Origin: Phoronis australis
Taxonomy: Eukaryota; Phoronida; Phoronidae
NCBI GenBank assembly: GCA_002633005.1
Contig: NMRA01000104.1
Span: forward strand, 744,841 to 808,840
DNA length: 64,000 nt
Direction of reading: 5' to 3'
Within the stretch, counting starts at the first letter, position 1. Every line of letters begins with the position of its first letter. Of the stretch, positions 42,001 to 54,000 are shown piece by piece. The notes under the pieces were generated by a model. It did no database searches. It was not told the origin of the DNA and worked only from the letters and a program-made list of their open reading frames with translations. The translations under genes and the position numbers were made by a program.

Positions 42001-45000
42001 CTGTAACACTGGACAATGTGGTCATGGTGCAGAGCTTATGAACAAAGGAGACAGTATGGCTCAGTAGTTTGAGCTCTGGACATCCTTTTGGGAGACCTGG
42101 GTTCGAATCCTGGCTTCAATAGGCTGACAATCGAGCATTGCACAAGGGTGTCTCGTACTCCTCTTAGCTCAGTCTTACTAGTGAATGTATGCAACGAAGT
42201 GAATGAGAACTTGGATATAATGCGAAAACAATGTCTGGGTCTGCGCTCATGTTGTTAGCTCATGAACAGAAATAACTTTTCAAACCAAATAATATAATAA
42301 TGTTAAAAGAAAAGCAGTTTGTGTTTCCTGTCTCCCTACCCTCAATACTCTAAGACGGGTAGGCTGGGGGGATCTAACGCTAGATTTTTCCACTTCTCAT
42401 TGATACCTTCATCATAGTGCTAATATATGATGATTGTCCAAGAGAATAGACATAGTGAAGCTTAATTTTAAGCAAAGCTAAAGACTGGAAATAGCTCAGC
42501 ATTGTCACTCATGAAGTAAGTATTTAATACCAAATAACATTATCTTCTCACTTCTCAGACCAAGAACACACTTGCTCACCTGTATGGTAGAAGAACATTA
42601 GCCCTGGCCCACCCGCCCCTGCACTGGGCCCACCAAGACCTCCATAGGCATCAAATGACCCTGAGAAGGTTTTATTGGACATAAAGTAGACTGCAATACG
42701 ACCACCTGCACCACCACCGCCCCCTGGTGAGGACTTCGAGCCGTTACCACCTAGGACTTGAATCTTGCCATAACCCTATGAAAGGGAATACCATTACACA
42801 TGACACTAAACAAAGCACCTTATTAACGGTTTCAACAAAAGTCATTTCAACCCTTATAATTTAATTACAACACACTATAACTTAGCAATCATATTTCCAA
42901 TGTCACCACAAGCACAAGTGTAACCTTGGGCAGCAATAATGGGACAGTTATCAGCAGAAAGAGTAATTCACAATTTAAAACCGACACCGGTAGTAACAAA
43001 CTAAGTAAGTTGTTTTTATAGGAATTCACTGGTGGACAATGCATGGGCGGCGCAGCACTGAAAAAAGTGGGGCTATTGCCCCCCCAGGACCCTATTGCGC
43101 CACCCATGCAATGGGTAGAACTTCAACAATTTTGATAACAGAGGACAAGTATCTCTGCCATTCTTTGCCATTATTGCAAGAAAAAACATGCACAGAAATT
43201 TCTAATGAACACTGAGCTGGAATTGTCAAATATTTGACAACATGGGAGATTTCCCCTTTATTTGAAAATGTAAGGTGGACTTTCCTTTAAGCGTTGTATG
43301 ACTGACTGACCGTAGTACCTGCATGATGAATGTGTTGATGTATATACTACCACCACTTCCACCTCCTCCATACTTGGTCATAACATCTTCCCCATTGCAG
43401 GACACCTCACCATTAACTCTCATTGTGCCCTGTACCTGCAGCCTGATGGTGCCAGCCCCTCGCCCACCACCATATGACCCATAGCTGCCACCACGACAAC
43501 CCCGACTCTCTGGTTCAAATAAACTGCCGTAGGCCATACCGGTGCGCGCCTGGCTTCCACCACGCCCTCCTTTACCACCATGTCCCGCACCTGCAATAAA
43601 AGCACAGTCTAAAATGTGATGATGTTTGAGGTATCAATGTCACATCAAATAGCTGTCACTGAATTCACAATGGCTATAAACAGTCAAGAGAATGTAACAC
43701 CCTAGTGCAACCTCCTTATGACTGTGCTCCAGTACCTCACTGCTGGGGCTACTGCACTGTCCCACTGCTGACTAGTGCATTTTCACACTGCTGGCTAGTG
43801 CGCAGTCTCACTGCCAGATAGTGTGCTGCATCAATGCTGGCTAGTATACTGTTTCACTGCTGGCTAGTGCATTTTCTCACAGCAGGCTAATGCAATGTCT
43901 CACTGCCAGCTAGTGTGCTGCCTAAATGCTGGCTAGTACACTGTTTCACTGCTGGCTAGTGCAGTGTCTCACTACTGGGTAGTGCACTGTCTCACTGCTG
44001 GCTGCTGCACTGCCTCACCGGTGGCTAGTGCATTGCATAATTTCACCACCATAGTCCTATAAAACTAGTCTTAACTTACACCAAATATAAGCACATGGGA
44101 AGACCTGTTAAGCCACCATTACGGAGAAGTGAATTTTACAAGTCGCAATAATTGTCATCATAAGAATGAAAGCCATATTGCTTAAGTCCAATGGAAAATG
44201 AACTGGTTCATTGATCAAACACTAGGTGAAGTTAGTTTAAGATAACTTGCTTTAAATTAATATTTTGTTATTGCTACTGCTACCTATGCAGACACATGAG
44301 GCTTACCTGAGGCCCCCGGGCCACTGGTCCCACCCCCTTCACTGCATGTGACAGTGTGGTGATCACCCACAATACGACCCAAGTCATCCACAATCAAAGT
44401 GCTGGCAGTGATATTGACATGAACACTGTGGACCAGTCCACCACCTTTTACATGGAGTATATTAGCCTGAAAATAAGACACCTTGTGCGTCTATATGGGC
44501 ACAGTAGAAGTGTCAGCTGTTGATACAGAAGTCAAGGTCTTCAAACTGATGCAACTCTATACAGGACAATGTTTAAACACATCCACGCGGGATTTTAAAG
44601 CTCAAGCAAAAATGAGGACAGCTGTTCATAGCTGGGTGTTCATTGGTCAAAGTTGAAGACGGCTGTGTAGTGTTGGGTGCTTTGTGGTCAGAGGTTCAGA
44701 CAACTGTGTAGAGTTGCATGTTCTGTAGTCAGAGTTGAAAACGACTGTACAAAGTTGGGTTTTATGTGGCAAGAGGTGAAGACGATTGTGGAGAGTTGGG
44801 AGATCAGTGGTCAGAGATGCAGTATAGTTTTAAAAAGCACACATGAAGACTGAAGTTGCCAAATCATTGCCAAGCTTGTGTTCAGTTCTCCCCCTACAGT
44901 AATCCAACTCAAAGTTGGCCAGATGGCCTTAAACGTACTTCCTATTCAATTTCCCAGCTTTAAAACAGGGAACTGGATAGTGGAAGTTCTACTTTAAACA

Positions 45001-48000
45001 AACTAAATATTGTGTTTTAATGGGAGACATCGATCAGTGACCGTGTTAAATATACCTCAATGGTCATAGTCCTGTTAGCTTCATTCAAATCCTCCACCAT
45101 CTTCACTTCACCACCATCAGCCACAGTCAGTCTGTTGAAGACATACTGTCCCACCTTGAACACCTCATTAGCAGTTCTTGTTGTTCCTCGAGGACCCAGC
45201 ACCAACTTGCAGCCTGAATCTACTGTCACATTTGTGATAGCGAGTGTACCTCTAAAACCAATAATAGCATTGCCAATAAGATACATTAAAAGTTGTTCAA
45301 AAACTACAAAAGCCAGATGATTACTTAGTAGTTCATGCAATCACTCAATCTATAGTGAAGAGAAATTTCTTGGTTGAAGATAAGGTAAAAATTATTCAGT
45401 TAAGGACACAATAAATATGGCCATCAGGTGAAATTTCTTTCTGTCAAATTTCTCAACACAGATTTCAGTAAAATTCACTTCAATTGCTTTTAGCATGGTT
45501 TGCACACCATAGCTATTACCAAACAATATTTTACAAAATTTTCAGTGTTTGCAACAATATGGTAAACCTCTGAAAAATAGAAATAGTATACGTCCTTTTA
45601 AGGATTGTTTTGTCCCAAATTGAATAATGTTTACAGTTATCATCTTAAGTATGCCAATGACACAGCAGTGTCAGCTAGGTAACTCAGAACTTGCCATATT
45701 CTAACAAGTCTTAACTCAGTCCAGCATGAGAGGACACTTAGCAGTATTATACAAAAATGTAATTCTCACTCGATAGAAAACAGTAATGATGTGTGCTGAA
45801 ACCCAGGCCACAAGGTAATGGTTCAAACCGTCTCATACTAGCTACAACCTACCTGACTTCAACAGTGATACCTCTGCACAAGAATGAAGAGGGTAGAATG
45901 GCAGTAGCCCCCTCAGACACCAACAGGTTGGAGTATATTAGCTGGTCATCTGTTTTGTTGTTAGTGAACACTACCAAGGTCTGGTTGGGTAGTACATGGA
46001 TCCAGCCACTGGTGTCGCCAGTCACCTTGTGGGTGTTCAAAGCCACCTCATTGCTGCATACAATAAAAAAGTCAACTTCACAGTAACTTTGCAGAATTAT
46101 CAGTTTGATAATCAGGATAATTTTGATGGGGACATGGGTAATAATTTCACATTACATAACAGCACAATGTGAAATCATAACGCATCACTCCTATTTTTAT
46201 TGATTGATGAGACCAAGACGCATCCACGACAGCAACGCACACAGTACGCTGCTTCAAGTGTTTATTAGTTTCATTTAACATAATTTGGTCACCATGATAT
46301 CAAAGTTGAACACCCAGTGGTACTGCCAGGCAACCCAGTCATACACTTCATTGTCAAGGTCATCAAGAAATACTTTAAGTCATGTAGACAACAATCAATG
46401 GCGAAGGAGGTCATATGCTCATGCATCAGATGCTCATAAAACAGATGCTCATAAAACAGATGCTCATAAAACAGATGCTCATAAAACAGATGCTCATAAA
46501 ACAGATGCTCATAAAACAGGATGCAAATGGTTCTTACGTATATGGGGAGTAAAGTTGGGAGTAAAGTTGGAAGACCCTGTCTGAAAAGCACCTGGTGTCG
46601 GCGTGTTCCGAACAGATACAATTGTGTCAAATTTCTGAAAAATTGGTCCAGTGGGTTTCACCAAAAATTGACAGATCAGGAATTTTTTATTGAAAACTAA
46701 AACTGCCTACAGCGGATATCAGGGTGGTCAATCAAGTCTGCGAATTGACTGGCACCAGCACATTCCCAGCGTATACTTTTGCAACAAGTTACAGACTGGA
46801 TTCTGGTTATACACGTGTGACAATTTTTGGGGGGGCACATAAAAACAATCATATCTGCTGCATAATTAAGTAAACACAATGGAACGAGACCTAAGAGAAC
46901 ACTGCATGTTGAATATATTAATAATGTCTGAATAAGATTCATGTCTGAGAATAAACAACAAAGTACATAATTACTTCTAAGCTGTGCAAAAAGTTAGTTT
47001 GATTTAAAATTTCAACCAACCAACACAGGTTGATAATAACATACAGTGGGTCACCAAGGACAAAATTAGCTTGTCTCAGAATGCGTATCTCATCAAAGGT
47101 TGTCCTCCCAGCCAAGTTGCTCATCCCCAGCCACACTCTTCCACCATCCAAGTCAGCACCATCGCCTCTGATGACTGTTGTCAATGGAGCTTTGTTGTTG
47201 TTATCAAGTACTAGTGTTCTGTTCTGTTCTACACCAGTGGTTTTATGCTGCAAATAGTGACATAGAAATAATAAAATGGAAAAAATAAAACATGGCAATT
47301 TTAAAGTGTTCACAAACATGCCAAAACCAGTTTAATGTCATCCCTTTAAAAAGTCACCTGCATGTAGATGGTGCCAGCTCCGCCATTGGACAGTGTTCCT
47401 TGACCGCCCTCTGAAGTCAGCAATCCAAACCAACCATGCTGCTGCTGCCAAGTCAGTGCTATGCGACCACCAGAGCCTCCTCCCACAGTTGAAGTTCCAG
47501 AGCCACCATTTGTCTGAGGTAAAACGAACAATTGAAACTGTCAACTGAAGCCTTATTAAAGAGCAACAACATTAAGTCAGTCTAGCTTTTATATTAAAAA
47601 CCAAATATGAATGAATAATGTAAGGGACTTTTCTTTTAAGACACAGGATAAAGATAGAGCACCTGTATCTGGCCAAATCCTTCCAGTTGCCCAGTGTTGA
47701 TCCGTACACTGCCCCCACTTCCTCCTCCTTGCTTTCCATTGGCCGAAATCCGTCCATCAACTTTGAGATGCTTGGCAACTATGTCTAGGATACCACCACC
47801 TTAAAAGCATTAAGACAATGATCACAAACACAATATTGTCCTGATGGACCATCCAGGCAGGCAGGCATTTCTGGATGGTCAGTAAACCACAAGACCTTCA
47901 CTGTAAGAAAACCACGCTCTTCACTCGATTACCCTTTACTGTACTTTAATCTGACAGCCTTAAGATAAAGAGTTACCAGAAGAATTAAGACCCTTTATGT

Positions 48001-51000
48001 CATTGTTCACCTTTTTCGTGAACAGGAAATGAGCCGACATTTGAATTTTTCATAAAAACTTGAGAGTAACTATGTAATAACTTGCTCTTTTCCTCCCAAA
48101 AACCAAACTAGATTGCTGGGTGATTTGACAGTCTATCCAATACTCCCACTATCTGGTCAGATGTGATTACCATGTTTTATTACCCACACCTGGAGACCAG
48201 ACAAAGGTCTATTCAGATCAGTTATAATAGTGTGTCTAGTGTACACTCCCTGAACCTCCTAAGTTCACTTCATGGTCAAAATAGGATTAGGTGAATGGGC
48301 AAAGACATCTCTTATGGCACTTTACATCACCCATCCAGTGGTCTCCGCACACAAAAATTCAAGCAGGTCGCATTTACAACCACTTTGAAAAATTAGACAG
48401 TGTGCAGCATGTGCATATCAGAGAAAAAACACAAATGATGCTTTTTGTTCAAAATGAAAAAATCAATTGTGTCCCGTGCTATCTAAACAGGTCAGAGGTC
48501 AAGTCAAACGGGTCGCAGCAACCTGTTAAAACAGGTCATGGAGAATACTACCATCTTTCCAGAGATTATCATTTTCCCCATTACATTTTATTTTCAGTCT
48601 TGTTATCTGTACTTCCTTTTTGTCATACTAAATTACCATGATATTTTTCGAAGCTCCGTCTCCTTTTCATCTCTGGAAGCAAGATTGCCACGTACATTTT
48701 TTGATATGCCAATCATAAATACCTTTTAAAAGCAGAGGGAAATTTTTAAGTTATGGAATATCTGAGTAGTAGTGGATGTCACTATTTCCTATTTTCATTC
48801 ACTGGGAAATAAATCAGAGCATATTTTTATACCTGGTAACGAGACCAACTTTGGTTCTCCATAACATTACCTCACAGTGACCTTTGACACCAATTGAGCA
48901 AAATGGGAACAAGCTATTGTTATCAGACACAAACAGGGTGGTTAACTGAAAGATCTGTGATAACTGATATTTAGCTGTGTAGTACCAATGCTGTGTTGAT
49001 TGAAATAGGATAGCCTCTTCTCAACACAAGTACTGAAGGATGTGTGACTCAAATGTTGAAGGGTGTAAAAGAATTAAAACACTCAAGAGTGGTCTGAGTG
49101 CACCAATCCACTTACACAGCTGACTGGGTGACACTTGATGTAACTGCAACACACATAACTTACGCCCAGGACAGTTTCAAACCGATGATGCAACTTAAAC
49201 TCTTTGTAAAACAAAATGAAAGTTTGGACCTAGGATCCTAGTTTATGACAGAATGGTAAAAGTATGACATAAGACCAAACAAAAACAGAAGCTCTACAAC
49301 CATATAATCATGGCCAATCTAAAGTACAGTCCACACAGACCTACCCTAGAACAAGTTACTCCTGGAACGAGTTGTCGCTACAGTTTAGTGTTGTCTGGAC
49401 GCTATTTAAACAAGAGCAACGCGGAGCGATGAAATGCGCCCACGAATGCATTGCAAATGGTGTGCTTTTAGGATTATTAATTTGTATCGTAAAAATGGCT
49501 ACTAGATGGCGCAAAAACATACAATCCATCCAAAAACAGGAACATGCCATATTTCATAAAAATCTGTCAAGGAACTTCTAGAGAAACAAAGGAAAAGAGA
49601 ATAAAATGAAATTGCCACTAGTGGGCACAGTGTCCGTTGGATCCGCCTGAAAGTCGTCATCGTCTGTTGTTATCTTCATATAAATACACTTACTAAATTT
49701 AGTAAAGATCCTGCAGTGGGTTTTTATAGATACAACTATGGGCGTAAAACAAAACTACCACTAGGAGGCACCACAGTAGTCAGTCACCATCACCAAAGGT
49801 CGTCTTCACACTGAGAACATATAATATGCCAATTTTCAAATGATTTGGTTGATACAGTGGTGGACACCAAAAACAAGATTTGAAAACAGCAAAAATGGCC
49901 ACTAGGTGGTGCAAAATACCTCGATTCCATCCAAAAACAAGAAGATAGCGTCATCACACCAATAGATGCCTATATTTAAAATTTTATGAAAATCTGTTGA
50001 GGACCTTTGAAGATACTGAGTTAAACGTAAAAACTAAAATTGCCACTAGGGGGCACACCAGTAGTCAGATCTGTCCAAAAGTCGTCGTCGTCCGTTGTTA
50101 ACATCATATAAATAAACTTACTAAATTTCGAAAAGATCCTGAACGGTTTAGGAGATACAGCCATAGGCGCAAAAAAAAAAAAAACTGCCACTAGGAGNAC
50201 CACAACTTCAAAAAGGAGCTCTACTTAAAATAATTTTCGTACACGTACGTTGACAAACATCGTGGGTATCCCGGGGGTGTGCAGTCCGAAAATCAAGATA
50301 AGCTTACTTGCTCACCCTTCAGGAAGGTTTGGCCAGTAGAAAGAGACCTTTCATGAGGAAATACAATAAAAAGCCAACCTTCCGGGCCACCCCACTCCAC
50401 TTAATGAGGACGTCACAATTACTTTCTTGAGTCGCCGCGCGCGAACTCTGAAGGCCTCTCCGCTAACCGACAACGCAATCGATAAGTGGGTTGTCTGTAC
50501 GAACGTCCAAATTTCTGCCTTGTGAAAATTTTAACGCCTATGGGCGTATACATGGCACAATAGGCGACGAGCCTTTTGCAGTCCAATACGAGAGCGTTCA
50601 CATAGGCCTACCCGGAATCGCTTGTGGGTATTCATCGAATTCCCCCTTTTCACACGAACGTTCACTCGTAAGCTTACTCCCCCGCTTAGTCGTGGTTTTG
50701 CGCAACCATCCTATTAGTAATGGTCAAGTATGGTTACCACTTACTTGTAATTATAATCAATGTCCGTTAACACACGACCTTATTTGTTAGCTGATATTGG
50801 TTATGCAGTAGTGACATGGCTCTTTTCACAAATAGGCTCAATGGCATTTAAAAATTTGGAAAACAATCTACATAACAGATTATTACTATTTGATCCCAAT
50901 TTTGATTTTCTCTTTCTTTTCAGAGAATGGGTTTACAGTAAAAGAAATATCTGATTTCTATAATGTCAGTCCTCGTACCATCAATTACCGCTTACACGAA

Positions 51001-54000
51001 TTTGGATTTCCCGTTCATTCCAAATTTACAGACATCAGTGACGAGCTTTTGGACAATAAAGTTTTATATTATCTTCAATCTTTTCCTAATGCTGGTAAGT
51101 TTGAGAATTATCTTACTCTGAATAAACTTGCAGTTCCAACTGCTGCTCGGATAAGTTCATGTTGAGATGTTTCGGAGATATAGCCTTCACTCTTTGGAAC
51201 GTTTTTTTTTTTGAAACGGCTGATATTTTTAAGATTCATTTTCCTTCATCCGCTTTTTATTTCGTCTAGGTTATAATGCAGTCCATGGATACTTGAAGTC
51301 TACAGGCATAGTTGTCCAGAGGAGCAGGGTGAGAGACGTCATGCTGCGTGTTGACCCACATGGTAGACAGCTTAATGCTCTGCGACGACGTATAAGACGG
51401 AGGGTGTATAATGTTCCATCTCCAATGGCATTATGGCATATTGATGGTAACCATAAATTAATCAGGTGAGAAAACACTTTGTGAACACAAAATGAATAAG
51501 AAAAGCTATTCATTTTCATCCAATATACTTGTCAGAAGCAACGACTAAAATAAAAAAACGGAAACCGATCGCGACGGCACCGGCTCACTACCCTACACAC
51601 ACAATCTGAAACTTGTTAAATCTTCTTTTAGCCGCATGTTATTTACCGGAGTTGGTTGGTGAACTCAATATTTCTTCACGCTCTGGCTGTTTTATTTTTT
51701 TCCGGCAGCCAAACTATGATTATGGCANGGGTGTATAATGTTCCATCTCCAATGGCATTATGGCATATTGATGGTAACCATAAATTAATTAGGTGAGAAA
51801 ACACATTGTGAACACAAAAGAATAAGAAAAGCTATTCATTTTCATCCATTATACTTGTCAGAAGCAACGACTAAAATAAAAAACGGAAACGGATCGCGAC
51901 GGCACCGGCCCACCACCCTACACACACAATCTGAAACTTGTTAAATCTTCTTTTAGCCGCATGTTATTTACCGTAGTTGGTTGGTGAACTCAATATTTCT
52001 TCATGCTCTGGCTGTTTTATTTTTTCCGGCAACTAATCTATGATTATGGCAATTACAGAGGGCTTATAAGTGAAATGGTGACAGTTTTTCAATATTGTGC
52101 CTTTGAAGTTTCCAATGCAGACATATATACTGACAAAGCAGCACGAAAAAGTGGCAAAATTCCAGGGTTTACAATTCTGTTGCCACTGAAAGCGCTTTTT
52201 TGACCAAACATATTGTTGCCGAATTAAAGTACAGATGTTTTATGACTTTTCATTGTTCTTGCCTTTCAGATGGAGGTTTGTAATTCATGGTGGAATAGAT
52301 GGGTACAGCAGGTTGATCGTGTACCTGAATTGTTGCACCAACAACCTATCTACAACAGTTCTACAGTTATTTGAACAGGCAGTAAATAAATGGGGATTGC
52401 CAGCTAGAGTGCGTGCTGACAAGGGTGTGGAGAACAGAGATGTCGAGGAAACATGCGTAAAAACGTCACAATTATCTGTCTGCAGTGATTGCTAAGGAAA
52501 TTATATGCAAAATTAGAATTTTGCATCATGGCGACCTTAATTTGCATATATATATATATAAAATGCTCAAGGGTTGCGAGCAGTCACCCCCCTAAATCAT
52601 AGATACTTAACCCTAGGCTACATGAAACAGCAAAGAAAAATACTTTATCCGGCAAAACCAGGTGCAAACCCGTGGCTCTCAGACTAACAGCATTTGTAAA
52701 CTATATTTTCATTTTTCTCTTATGCAAGTTTTGCTGTTTCAGAACCATCATAAAAAAGTGGGACATTTTAACAACAATTCTTAACATTGTATTCGGAAAC
52801 AGTTCAACAATGATAACGCATAGTATTTGAATGTTTCAGCTGAATCATGCCACCAACACATAGAAATACTTGTGTGTGTGGGCGTCAATGCGCATGCCTC
52901 AGTTTGAATGTTTGGCGGCATGTGCGAACTTTCGGACGGATCCAATCACCTGTGTGCCCCCTAGTGGCAATTTTAGTTTTTTACGCTTACCTTNAAACTG
53001 CCACTAGGAGCGCCACAGTAGTCGAAATCGTTGGAAAATCATTGTCAATCGTCCTCTTCACAGTAAGGACATACATGTCAATTTTCACAATCATCCTTTG
53101 AGCGGTTTGGTTGATAGAGGGGTGGACGCAAAAAAAACACTCGAAAACAGTAAAAATGGCCACTAGGTGGTGCAAACTAAGTCAAATCCATCCGAAAATG
53201 GGAGTATAGCGTCATCTCACTAATAGGTGCCTACATACCAAATTTCAAGTAAATCCGTTCAGGACTTTTGAAGATACAAAGGTAAGCGTTAAAAACTAAA
53301 ATTGCCACTAGGGGGAACACTGGTAGTCGGATTCGTCCGAAAGTTCGCTCATGCCGTCCCTTTCATAAATGGAACATATGTGCCAAATTTCATGAATGTA
53401 TGTCAAAGGGTTTTGGAGATAGAGCAACGTAAGCCGGACGTACGCTACCAGAGATGACGGCATGTGTCCACATATAAATATGTGGGCGCATAACTAGCAC
53501 AACTTACCCCACTTGTGACAACTTACTCCCCATTATCGTGGTGGGTAACTAGTTCTAGGGTAACTTATGCCACTTGTAATCGCTGTGTGGCTGCCAAAGT
53601 GGGGTAGGGCGGAAGTAATTATCAGCTGAATTATCAGCTGCGGTAACAGACAGACAGGTTTTCTTTTGCGTGCCATACTCGCAGAGTCGCATTAGGTGTT
53701 CATTGTCATGCACAGAGCGACAACTTCCGCCTTACTCTAGTTATCAGATATGTGTCCCTATGTGTGGGCACTCCACTTAAAAGTGGGGTAAGTTGCACCA
53801 GAGCAAGTTGCGCTAGGGTAGGCTGTGAGTGGAAGGGACTTTAGACAGATCATGAAGCCATTTCCAACCTAAATGCACCCATCATCAAGCCTATAATCAT
53901 GCACATTCCAACAAGGTATAATTCTCATTTGTGACTTTGCCAGCTGCTGGAAACAATACAACACAACTTGCAAGGTTATGTAGGGTGCAATAGACTATTA

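Noticed and set aside
42045-42120. tRNA gene
   Set aside because: Same reasoning: tRNA-like head of a SINE with target duplication.
46427-46519. CRISPR-like array
   Set aside because: Units are directly adjacent with no spacers, and the setting is an animal intron.
48291-48641. Plus-strand 116-codon ORF
   Set aside because: No recognisable motif, no splice-site support and an AT-rich intronic setting; most likely chance.
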